NCBI GenBank assembly: GCA_947627345.1
Contig: CANQVS010000002.1
Span: 1-64,000 of the forward strand
Direction: 5' to 3'
DNA: 64,000 nt
DNA from: an uncultured Clostridia bacterium
GTDB lineage: Bacteria; Bacillota; Clostridia; Oscillospirales; Acutalibacteraceae
Positions 53,430 to 61,735 of the stretch are shown here, piece after piece. The first letter of the stretch is position 1. Every line of letters begins with the position of its first letter. A program made the translations under genes and the position numbers. Below the pieces are notes generated by a model. That model saw nothing but the letters and a program-made list of their open reading frames with translations, did not search any database and was not told the DNA's origin.

Positions 53430-56400
53430 ATGAAAACTAAAACTCTTAAAAGGTTCACATCAATTTTATTAGCGTTTTTAATAATGACATCTTTAACTAT
53501 TGTTACAAACGCAGAAAACCTTGACTCTTCAAACAAATCTGATGTAGTTAAAAAGATGTCCTGGAAAGAAAAAATTGATGATAATCTTTGGAAAAAAATT
53601 GATTCTGCAAACACAAATGATAAAATTTCTGTATGGCTTTGGTTTACCGATATTGATCAAGAAAAGGTAGACAAGCAGGTTAAAAAAAGTACAGGATTAA
53701 CTGCCGATAATCTCGCAACAAACTACAAATCCGTACCGAAAAGTTTGGTAAATATGTTGGAAGACGCGTCTGAAAATACTGATAACAGTAAGCAGCATAA
53801 AATTTTATCCGATAAGATTAAAGACTATGTTAATGATACTAAGTCCCAGCGGAAATTGGAGCAAAAGCGAACTAACACATATATAAAAGCCCGCAGAAAA
53901 GCGGCAAGTAATTTGTATGTGGAAAAGAACAGCGCTTTGATAAAAGAATTAAATTTACCTCAAAGCGAGATAACTTTTCAAAGTATGCTTACGCCTTCTG
54001 CGATTATTAACCTTACCAAAGATGAAATTTTTAAAGCCGCAAAATCCAATGATGTAGTCAGCATTAATTTTTATGATGATACAGAACAAGAACCTCCAAT
54101 GTGTGAAAACCAAAGACTGTCTATGAGATCGGATTTTGCCAAAGAAGAGTTTGGTTTGACAGGCGAAGGCATAAATGTTTTGATGAATGACCACGGCTGC
54201 GTACGGTCAGACGCTTCGGGATATGACTTAATAAGTGATCCGGACAAAGTTAAAGTGGTTTTTGACGGACGTCTTTATCCGGTAACTCAAACGGATATTA
54301 TTCCCGGAAGCAGTTCGGACGGACACCCTAATTTTATATGTGCAACAATGCAGTCTTTTACAGATGGAATGAATATATATTCAGCAGGTTATCAGTGCTA
54401 TAACGATGTGGAATGGGCAGTTTTGAACTGTGATATTCATTTTATAAACGGAAGCATAAATTTAGGAACATATGAAACTTATTCAGTTGATGCACCTGCA
54501 AAATGGTTTGACGGATTAGTAAGTACCAATAATGTAACATTGATTGCAAGTGCAGGCAACGATGAGGGATGGCAGCCTTCCGGATGGCCTGATGTTATAT
54601 CTCCGTCAAGCGGTTATAACAGTATTGCTGCAGGCGCTTACGCTGCAGACGGCAACCCTGATAATGACACTATGTTTGATTTCAGATACAATCCTATTGT
54701 AGACAATAATAAAGTTTGTTTTAAGCCGGATATGGTTATGGCTGCTAATAGTACAAGTGAAGCGTCTCCGTCGCTGTCGGGAATCCTTTCTATGGTTTTA
54801 GAGTTAAAACCCTCTCTTGCCGCAAATCCTGAATTGGTAAAAGCTATTTTAATGGCTTCATGTCAGCGTAAGGTTAAGCCCGCGTATGGAACAGGGGGCC
54901 AGGAAAGTATGTTAGATGGATTGACGCAAAGGCAGGGAGCCGGTGCGGTTGATGCTTATCGTGCAGTCAGCATTGTTCTTCAAGGGAATTATGGATTGGG
55001 AGAAATAACTTCCGATTCTACAGATATAAATATGGTTCAGACGGCAGAAGGAAAAAACATTAGTGTTAGTTTGTCGTGGCTTATAAATAATACTAACGAA
55101 TCCTGTTACCCTGAGGCAGGTACAAATGTAGGAACGCTTCAAGACCTTTATCTTGATGTGTATAACAGCGACTCGAAGATTATGTCTGACTCATCAAGGA
55201 GAAATCTTGGTAAGCAAATGGTATGTTTCCCTGCTGATTCTGATGATGGTAAATATACAATTCGAGTGACAAAGGCAAGTGAAAACACAGAGCCTGTTAA
55301 GTATGGTTACGCCTGGAGCACTGAAGATACATCGGGAAAAAACATAACGTTTTCAACAAAAAATTCAGACGGTATTTTAACCGAACAAGAGATTAGAGAA
55401 CAGTTGGCTGAAGCCGGAATCGGAATGCAAGGGACTTATACACCGTTTTTTGCTGACTTTGATGAAACTGTAACAGGTATTGAAGAATACGCCTTTGCAG
55501 GTTGCTCTGATATTAGAAAAGTAACATTAAATAGAAATATCACTAATATTGGTAACGATGTTTTTTATCTATGCGAGAATCTTCATAGTGCAGTGTTGCC
55601 TGATAATTTGAAAAAAATTCCTTTAGCTCTGTTTTATGATTGTGAGAAACTTGAAAATGTAGTTATCCCCGAAGGCGTAACTTCTATTGATGGTTTGGCA
55701 TTTGGATTGTGCCGTTCATTAAAAAATATAACTCTCCCCAAAAGCTTAACATATATTGATTCTTCAGCTTTCTGCTATTCAGGCATTACAAGTTTAACAA
55801 TACCAAATAATGTAGTCGAAATAGGTAAATACGCATTTCAAAATTGCGAAAAACTTGAGAGTGTGGTTATTGGTAGCGGTGTAAAAACCATTGGCGAAAA
55901 AGCATTTAATAATTGTACAAGCCTTTTAAGTGTAGACCTTCTTCCCTTAACCGCCCCCACAATAGGCGCTCTTGCTTTCAGTAATTTGGCAAAAGGCTCA
56001 AAAGGATATGTTGACCCGGATTCATCCGGATATGCAAATTCATATGATGATTTATCTATTGAAGACAAGACTGATATTAGAACCGTTTATTTCACCAACA
56101 ATTACGACTGGGGAAATTTAAAAGCATATTTATGGAAGGACGGCAAATCTCGAAATAACTCGTGGCCGGGCGCTTCAATGAAATATGTATATACAAATTA
56201 TCTTGGTCAGAAAGTTTATTCGATAACATTAGATTATAAAAAATATGATATGATTATTTTTAATGATGGTAATGGTCAGAATCAAACTGTAGATATTAAG
56301 ATTGGCGATAATAATACCGGTTATTACTTAACAGGAACTAAGACAGGAAATAATTGGAATGTATCTACTTTTAAGCCGGATGTAAGAACCATTTATTTTA

Positions 56401-56690
56401 CAAATAATTATGGCGGAAATAATTTAAAGGCATATTTATGGAAGGATGGAACTTCGCAGAATAATAATTGGCCCGGAGTTTCAATGACGTATGCGTCTAC
56501 AAATTATCTTGGTCAGGATATTTATTCAATTACATTCGACTACAATGAATATGATATGGTAATTTTCAGTTATGACAACGGACAATGCCAGACTATAGAT
56601 ATTAAAGTAGGTGTTGACGGAATAGGTTACTATTATTCAGGAGGTGTATACCAAGGTAAATTGTTAGTAAACACATATATTTATCAATAA
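53430..56690 (+). CDS. Secreted subtilase-like protease with LRR_5 repeats and two CBM26-like modules
   Basis: 1086 aa. Signal peptide (~1-28), a helical inhibitor-type propeptide region (~45-225), then a divergent S8 domain with a full triad: D254 (VLMNDHG), H299 (DGHPNF), S443 (NSTSEASP), and oxyanion N377 (SAGND). The His and Ser motifs differ from HGTHVAG and GTSMASP. Next come about six BspA-type LRR_5 units (~690-870) and two CBM26-like modules (~882-983, ~985-1085; YFTNNYDWGNLKAYLWKDG, WPGASM). It may cut protein in or around starch granules; inference. AAGGAG lies 13 bp from the start, with a two-codon ATG-CAA-TGA in between. Confidence 0.82.
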   Translation: MKTKTLKRFTSILLAFLIMTSLTIVTNAENLDSSNKSDVVKKMSWKEKIDDNLWKKIDSANTNDKISVWLWFTDIDQEKVDKQVKKSTGLTADNLATNYKSVPKSLVNMLEDASENTDNSKQHKILSDKIKDYVNDTKSQRKLEQKRTNTYIKARRKAASNLYVEKNSALIKELNLPQSEITFQSMLTPSAIINLTKDEIFKAAKSNDVVSINFYDDTEQEPPMCENQRLSMRSDFAKEEFGLTGEGINVLMNDHGCVRSDASGYDLISDPDKVKVVFDGRLYPVTQTDIIPGSSSDGHPNFICATMQSFTDGMNIYSAGYQCYNDVEWAVLNCDIHFINGSINLGTYETYSVDAPAKWFDGLVSTNNVTLIASAGNDEGWQPSGWPDVISPSSGYNSIAAGAYAADGNPDNDTMFDFRYNPIVDNNKVCFKPDMVMAANSTSEASPSLSGILSMVLELKPSLAANPELVKAILMASCQRKVKPAYGTGGQESMLDGLTQRQGAGAVDAYRAVSIVLQGNYGLGEITSDSTDINMVQTAEGKNISVSLSWLINNTNESCYPEAGTNVGTLQDLYLDVYNSDSKIMSDSSRRNLGKQMVCFPADSDDGKYTIRVTKASENTEPVKYGYAWSTEDTSGKNITFSTKNSDGILTEQEIREQLAEAGIGMQGTYTPFFADFDETVTGIEEYAFAGCSDIRKVTLNRNITNIGNDVFYLCENLHSAVLPDNLKKIPLALFYDCEKLENVVIPEGVTSIDGLAFGLCRSLKNITLPKSLTYIDSSAFCYSGITSLTIPNNVVEIGKYAFQNCEKLESVVIGSGVKTIGEKAFNNCTSLLSVDLLPLTAPTIGALAFSNLAKGSKGYVDPDSSGYANSYDDLSIEDKTDIRTVYFTNNYDWGNLKAYLWKDGKSRNNSWPGASMKYVYTNYLGQKVYSITLDYKKYDMIIFNDGNGQNQTVDIKIGDNNTGYYLTGTKTGNNWNVSTFKPDVRTIYFTNNYGGNNLKAYLWKDGTSQNNNWPGVSMTYASTNYLGQDIYSITFDYNEYDMVIFSYDNGQCQTIDIKVGVDGIGYYYSGGVYQGKLLVNTYIYQ

Positions 56691-56744
56691 AAAGATTTTT
56701 ACAATGTACTTTATATTAATTTTAATGAAATAATGGAGGAAAAA

Positions 56745-57989
56745 ATGAAACATATAAAAAATTTTATTAGTTTAATGATGATTTTGTCAATTTGTTTAAC
56801 CATATTTGTAATGCCTGTAACTGCAAACGCGGAAACCAACGAAAAAGTAAAGATTGAATTTTATAAGCCCGATAACTGGGGAGATAATATAAATATTCAT
56901 CTTTGGAATGCAGGCGATGAAGATACTCAGTGGCCCGGTGTTGCAATGTCACCAAGCGGAGGCAATACGTATACATATTCAAGTGATACACTTACATCTT
57001 GTAACTTTGTAATAAATGACGGCTCAAATCAGACTTCCGATTTATATGCTGAAGGATTTGTCGGAGTAAAGGATAATAAGGTTTTTAAAAAGTGCTACGG
57101 TAATATTAATATAAACTTTAATAAACCTTCTTATTGGTCCGATGATATTAAAATTTATTATTACACCAATGACTCAAATGAGGTTTCATTTGCAGATTGG
57201 CCCGGTGTTCCTATGAACATAAATCAAACCCGCGACGGATATAGTTACTATATAAACGGACTAAAAGATATTAGAGTTTTATTTACTGACGGAATACATC
57301 AGTATCCTGCGGCAGGTGAACCTGGTATTCCTGTTTCAGCGGGTCAGGAGTTATTGTTTGTTGAAGATAAATATACTGTAAATAATTATAATTGGGTAAA
57401 TGTAAACCAGCCGACAACATACGCTGTTGTTGGAGAAGATTATCACATCTATTATAACTTTACAAAGGGTGATGATTTCAGCCTGAAGTTTGAAGATGAA
57501 TATGGAAATATTATTAAGCCGACTAATCATGTTTATACGATGAAAAATGATAAAGTATATAATGACTATACATTTAATTTTTCTGAAACAGGTACTAAGA
57601 CTATAAAGGCATTTTATTATTATCATTCCGGTTATGGTGATTTAAACAGAGATGTTAAGGTTAAAGTATTGCCACAAACAAATGTATCTACTCCTGATAA
57701 AATATTTGCCGATAAGTATAATGTCGAGCTTGGTGATACATTTACCATAAGCGTTTCTCAGTGTGATAAGCTTTCCTATCATTTTTATGATGATAACGGA
57801 AATGAAATTCCGTGTGATAACTTCTATTACACAAATAATGATAATGGTTCTTATATTAATTATGTTTTCACGGCAAATAAACTTGGAGAATATCAAAAAT
57901 TTAATTGTTATTCTTCGCATGCATATAGTCCATATTCAAGAATAAACCGTGAGAATTCTGTTACAATTAATGTATGGAAAACAATATAA
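56745..57989 (+). CDS. Secreted starch-binding protein, no catalytic domain
   Basis: 414 aa. ATG 56745 is used (GGAGG 6 bp upstream; the ATG at 56733 overlaps the site). Signal peptide, then two CBM26-like modules (~28-110: DNWGDNINIHLWNAG, WPGVAM, VINDGSNQ; ~115-215: SYWSDDIKIYYYTND, WPGVPM, LFTDGIHQYP), then two Ig-like beta domains (~230-320, ~325-414). It resembles starch-adherence proteins of R. bromii in concept (binding only). No dockerin or wall anchor is visible. It follows the protease gene by 54 bp, probably in the same transcript. Confidence 0.82.
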   Translation: MKHIKNFISLMMILSICLTIFVMPVTANAETNEKVKIEFYKPDNWGDNINIHLWNAGDEDTQWPGVAMSPSGGNTYTYSSDTLTSCNFVINDGSNQTSDLYAEGFVGVKDNKVFKKCYGNININFNKPSYWSDDIKIYYYTNDSNEVSFADWPGVPMNINQTRDGYSYYINGLKDIRVLFTDGIHQYPAAGEPGIPVSAGQELLFVEDKYTVNNYNWVNVNQPTTYAVVGEDYHIYYNFTKGDDFSLKFEDEYGNIIKPTNHVYTMKNDKVYNDYTFNFSETGTKTIKAFYYYHSGYGDLNRDVKVKVLPQTNVSTPDKIFADKYNVELGDTFTISVSQCDKLSYHFYDDNGNEIPCDNFYYTNNDNGSYINYVFTANKLGEYQKFNCYSSHAYSPYSRINRENSVTINVWKTI

Positions 57990-58073
57990 TTAATTTATTT
58001 AAAAATTTTATCAGTTTGTATATTAATATTTTTTATCCCTTGTATTTATAAAATACTTATTGTATAGAAAGAG

Positions 58074-58106
58074 AATCCAAGCTTTATGCTTGGATTTTCT
58101 TTTTGT
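58074..58106 (+). terminator. Terminator of the starch-binding protein operon
   Basis: The 9-bp stem AATCCAAGC/GCTTGGATT is followed by TTCTTTTT. Confidence 0.88.
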
Positions 58107-58183
58107 GTAACAAAGGTATTTGACTGTATCTGATATTCAAAAAGCTTAAGCATTAAGAATAAAAATAAACCCTTGCATTTTAA

Positions 58184-59104
58184 TTCGAGTTCTTCCACCG
58201 CAGTAAAATATATAAAAGCCCACAACGGATAAATCCGTTATTTGCATTAATTGTGTGAGCAACATTAAAAAATTTAACTATAAATAAAATAACAGCATTG
58301 TTTTTATTGTAATGATAAAAAATCGCAAAAAGTTGTTAGCGACAGCGAGACGTTGGGAGGGCGTTTACAACCGAGCAGGCGAGCAAAGCGTGACTCTTTG
58401 CGAAAAAGGAGGAGCAGTGGAATGAGCGAACTCTGATTTTCATAGAAAATCGGAGCAAGCGATATAAAACTTGCTCCGATGTGGTTCGGGTGACATATGT
58501 TCATATTAATAAAACTTATTCTTCGCCTGTTGGGGCGTGTAGCATAGCTAAAAATTCATAAACGCTCCTCGCTAAAAACCGTCCGCAGGACGGTTTTCTA
58601 AACGCTCGGCTTCAAGTCCTGTCACCTATGTAAATGTATAAAAGCCCACAACGGATAAATCCGTTATGGGCTTTTATATTGTAGCAGGTGACCTTAACTA
58701 TAAATTAAGTAACCACATCGTTTTCAGCGTATTACAGCTTTCAAAAATCGCAAAAAGTTGTTAGCGACAGCGAGACGTTGGGAGGGCGTTTACAACCGAG
58801 CAGGCGAGCCAAGCGTAACTTTTTGCGAAAAAGGAGGAGAAGTGGAATGAGCGAACTCTGATTTTCATAGAAAATCGGAGCAAGCGATATAAAACTTGCT
58901 CCGACGTGGTGCGGGTGACATATGTTCATATTAATAAAACTTATTCTTCGCCTGTTGGGGCGTGTAGCATAGCTAAAAATTCATAAACGCTCCTCGCTAA
59001 AAACCGTCCGCAGGACGGTTTTCTAAACGCTCGGCTTCAAGTCCTGTCACCTATGTAAATGTATAAAAGCCCACAACGGATAAATCCGTTATGGGCTTTT
59101 ATGG
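58184..59104 (-). repeat. Tandem ~425-bp element ending at tRNA-Leu
   Basis: Two near-identical copies (about 58313-58680 and 58738-59104, offset 424-425 bp) plus a truncated third end (58184-58240). On the minus strand each contains: terminator-like stem AAAGCCCATAACGGA../TCCGTTGTGGGCTTT, GTGACAGGACTTGAAGCCGAG, hairpin AAAACCGTCC/GGACGGTTTT, CGAGGAGCGTTTATGAA, then ATGTCACCCGCACCA, the 3' end of tRNA-Leu, and another stem CGGAGCAAG/CTTGCTCCG. The core is shared with the tRNA-Lys repeat at 20.5-20.9 kb. No convincing protein gene lies inside; the two ~62-66-codon antisense frames are low-complexity. Confidence 0.88.
59063..59101 (-). terminator. Terminator of tRNA-Leu
   Basis: On the minus strand AAAAGCCCATAACGGAT-TT-ATCCGTTGTGGGCTTTT. 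It is repeated in the upstream elements. Confidence 0.8.
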
Positions 59105-59185
59105 TGCGGGTGACAGGACTTGAACCTGCACGGTGTTGCCACAAGAACCTAAATCTTGCGCGTCTGCCAATTCCGCCACACCCGC
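59102..59185 (-). tRNA. tRNA-Leu (anticodon TAG)
   Basis: 84 bases, class II with long variable arm; acceptor GCGGGTG/CACCCGC, anticodon loop TTTAGGT, CCA encoded. 59186-59328 is AT-rich with no gene. Confidence 0.97.
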
Positions 59186-59328
59186 ATTTAAACACAAGTG
59201 TCATTATATATGAAATACTATGTTTTGTCAAACTAAAAAATTTCTTGTTTGTAATTTAAAATTAACTTTTAGTAATTTTAAACAATAAATATAAAAAATT
59301 TTTGTATATAAAAACAATAAAATGTAAC

Positions 59329-59357
59329 TTGAAAATCGCAATATATTGTGCTAAGAT
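59329..59357 (+). promoter_or_regulatory. Promoter of the glycyl-radical domain gene
   Basis: TTGAAA (59329), 17 bp, TAAGAT (59352). The predicted leader (~85 nt) holds a nine-codon frame, MKNSMKLCL (59389-59418), with TGGAGG in front. Confidence 0.65.
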
Positions 59358-59449
59358 ATTAGTAATCCACAAAATACAGTTGGAGGATATGAAAAATTCG
59401 ATGAAATTGTGTTTATAAAATTTTAAAAATTCGGAAAGGAAGGTACAAA

Positions 59450-59746
59450 ATGGAAATTAAAATTATTGGCGGAGAATTATCCAAGAAAGAAATTGACGCT
59501 TACATTATGCAGATTAAGGAGGCTAATCCCGATAAGGAGTTTAAGTCTTTCGAGTTTACTGTAGACGGAGAATATGTTGATGTTAATTACACATATGATA
59601 TGGTTCCCTTTGAGAGAATCAGAAGAATTACAGGTTACCTTGTCGGAACGCTCGACCGTTTTAATAATGCAAAACGCGCTGAGGTTGAGGACAGAGTAAA
59701 GCATGGTCTTAACTCTTGCTCCTGCTCTCTTGAGGAAATTGCATAG
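59450..59746 (+). CDS. Stand-alone NrdD-type glycyl-radical domain protein
   Basis: 98 aa. The C-terminal half (~50-98) reads FERIRRITGYLVGTLDRFNN then AKRAEVEDRVKH, which fits the C-terminal glycyl-radical segment of class III ribonucleotide reductase (RVxGYLG..FN.gK..EV..RVKH), with the glycine of TGY at the radical position. The rest of NrdD (~600 residues) is absent; the N-terminal half (KEIDAYIMQIKEANPDKEF) is unfamiliar. It may act like GrcA/YfiD, a spare radical domain, or in regulation. The ribosome site GGAAGG is good. Short database entries labelled as NrdD exist in Clostridia, but I cannot check them. Confidence 0.72.
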   Translation: MEIKIIGGELSKKEIDAYIMQIKEANPDKEFKSFEFTVDGEYVDVNYTYDMVPFERIRRITGYLVGTLDRFNNAKRAEVEDRVKHGLNSCSCSLEEIA

Positions 59747-59765
59747 TATTGCATAGTTTAAAATT

Positions 59766-59797
59766 TGGCTGTATCTTTAGGTACAGTCTTTTTTTAT
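59766..59797 (+). terminator. Terminator of the glycyl-radical domain gene
   Basis: CTGTATC-TTTA-GGTACAG stem is followed by TCTTTTTTT. A second weaker stem (CGAATGT/ACGTTCG then ATTTTTT) is at 59898-59927. Confidence 0.75.
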
Positions 59798-60018
59798 TGG
59801 AAATTTGATAAATAAATTAGTTGTAATTATTTCAATAAAAAATTTTTTGGTTATTACAGTAATGCGTGAGCAAAGTGGAGGGAATACTAAAAAGCGAATG
59901 TACCATATACGTTCGATTTTTTATTTGAATCAAGAAAATTTACAATGTCGTAATTTTTCGTTTTACGTCGAATTTTGTGATATACTTAAAATATATTATT
60001 GTTAGGAGGAATCCAAGG

Positions 60019-61656
60019 ATGAAAATATGCAGAAAATGCGGAACAGAAAATAATTCCGATGAAATATTTTGCATTAATTGCGGAGAAAATCTTATGAAAA
60101 AAGAATATCTCGTTGATGATTCTGAAATAAGCTCTAATGAAAATTCCACTATTGAACCCGAAGAAATTGAAGATAATCATAATTTTGAACTTGAAGATAA
60201 AAATAAGGTTATGAAAAGGAAAAGTAAGAAACCTTTAATTATCACATTGATTTGTATAGGAGCGGTATTAGTTATCGCGTCTTTAGTTATGGGTTATTTC
60301 TCTTTTATCTGGATACCTGACAGACCGACAAAAAATCAAATTATTTCAGCCCTTAATTCCGATTCGTCGGTTTCTCATTTAAAGGTCGGGAAAAACGAGT
60401 ATGATTTTAAGGTGACTAAGGCTGATATATTCGGAGAATATTTTGACAAATCGAAATATGAATGTAATATTAATATTGTACGAGAATCTGAAATATACGG
60501 TGTGACGTCAAAGGAATATGAAGTTACATTTGTACGCTCGGGGACGACATTCAGCTATTCAAATGCGACAGCAGAAGATAATAATATTGAGTTTTACGCA
60601 ATAAAAGGAGTTGAACCTGAAATAGCGGAGAAAAAGGTTCATAGGTTTTATAAAGACGCCAAATTCAAGGAGCAGGTCACAGATACCGAAAAAGGCGTTG
60701 ACCGTCTGTATTTTACAGTAGAAAATGATGAATACGATGGAGTTGTGATAGCCCGCTACAATTTTTCAAAAAAGAATGGTTGGGAATACAAAAAATTCAG
60801 CGATAAACAGCTCAATTTCAAACAGGGTGTAACTCATAAAGAAAACGGTCTTTTAACTAACTCAAATGTAAAGAATATTCTTTTTCTCGGAGTCGACAGC
60901 GATTCAGGAGCAGGGCGTTCCGATTGTATGATGCTTGTTTCGGTTGACGCAAACACGGGTAAAATTAAACAGACTTCATTTGCCCGTGATAACTGGTTTG
61001 AAATTCCCGGTTACGGGACAAATAAACTCAATTCAGCTTATGCGTTCGGCGGACCGACGCTTACAATGAAAACTATAGAAAATACATTCGGCATTAAAAT
61101 TGATAACTATGTTTCCGTAAGCTTTCAGACTTTTAAGGACGTTATAAACAACCTTGGCGGAGTGGATGTTGAAATTACAGCTGATGAGGCGGGATATATT
61201 AACTGGCAGTTGCAAAAGAACGGACAGGCGTCATCAACAGGCTTAGTAAACTCATCGGGCGGAGTTACGCATTTAAACGGCCAACAGGCGCTTTGGCTCT
61301 GCCGGGACCGAGGCGGAAACGGATACGGCGGAAACGACTTTACCCGCACGGGCCGTCAGAGAAGAGTAATACGCAGTTTGGTAAAAACATATAAAAACTA
61401 CACTCCTGCAAAGGTTCTCTCAACAATTAATATTCTTAAAAAAAGCGTTAAAACTGATTTGACAAAGGAAGATTTTAAATGGTACGCGCAACATTCGCCA
61501 AAATTCTTTGGCTTTAAGTTTAAGGAGCGTTGTGTTCCTGAGGACGGCGAGTGGCAGTCGGGTTATTCCTCAGGCGGAGCGTGGATAATTCAGCTTAATG
61601 ATTTTAATAAGCTTAAATCCGATGTTCAGCACTTTATATATGAGGATATAGATTAA
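60019..61656 (+). CDS. LytR-CpsA-Psr (LCP) family protein with N-terminal zinc ribbon
   Basis: 545 aa. Start 60019 has AGGAGGA 8-9 bp upstream. It opens with a zinc ribbon (MKICRKCGTENNSDEIFCIN then CGEN), an acidic linker, one membrane helix (~73-95), an accessory region (~100-265) and an LCP domain (~285-540) with LFLGVDSDSGAGRSDCMMLV, SFARDNWFEIPGYGTNKLNS, GGVDVEI and GNDFTRTGRQRRVI. LCP enzymes attach teichoic acids or other glycopolymers to peptidoglycan. The usual SRD is ARD here. The zinc ribbon would face the cytosol. Single gene. Confidence 0.9.
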   Translation: MKICRKCGTENNSDEIFCINCGENLMKKEYLVDDSEISSNENSTIEPEEIEDNHNFELEDKNKVMKRKSKKPLIITLICIGAVLVIASLVMGYFSFIWIPDRPTKNQIISALNSDSSVSHLKVGKNEYDFKVTKADIFGEYFDKSKYECNINIVRESEIYGVTSKEYEVTFVRSGTTFSYSNATAEDNNIEFYAIKGVEPEIAEKKVHRFYKDAKFKEQVTDTEKGVDRLYFTVENDEYDGVVIARYNFSKKNGWEYKKFSDKQLNFKQGVTHKENGLLTNSNVKNILFLGVDSDSGAGRSDCMMLVSVDANTGKIKQTSFARDNWFEIPGYGTNKLNSAYAFGGPTLTMKTIENTFGIKIDNYVSVSFQTFKDVINNLGGVDVEITADEAGYINWQLQKNGQASSTGLVNSSGGVTHLNGQQALWLCRDRGGNGYGGNDFTRTGRQRRVIRSLVKTYKNYTPAKVLSTINILKKSVKTDLTKEDFKWYAQHSPKFFGFKFKERCVPEDGEWQSGYSSGGAWIIQLNDFNKLKSDVQHFIYEDID

Positions 61657-61674
61657 TAGTCAGGTTGTAATAAT

Positions 61675-61712
61675 TAAGGTCGGGCAACAAAGATGAGCCC
61701 GACCTTAAATTT
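61675..61712. terminator. Bidirectional terminator
   Basis: The 11-bp stem TAAGGTCGGGC/GCCCGACCTTA lies between convergent genes. Confidence 0.88.
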
Positions 61713-61735
61713 ATTTTGTTGTTATTTGTATAGGA

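Noticed and set aside
53430-56690. Inactive (pseudo) subtilase.
   Set aside because: The motifs are unusual, but Asp, His, Ser and oxyanion Asn are all found in the right order, so I keep it as a probable enzyme.
58304-58929. Two similar 62-66 codon minus-strand frames (MNICHP...).
   Set aside because: They run through hairpins and the tRNA tail in the repeat, lack a ribosome site and have leucine-rich, low-complexity content. Similarity follows from the DNA repeat.
59805-60005. A 66-codon frame between the glycyl-radical and LCP genes.
   Set aside because: It crosses a terminator-like stem, has a poor start and no motif.
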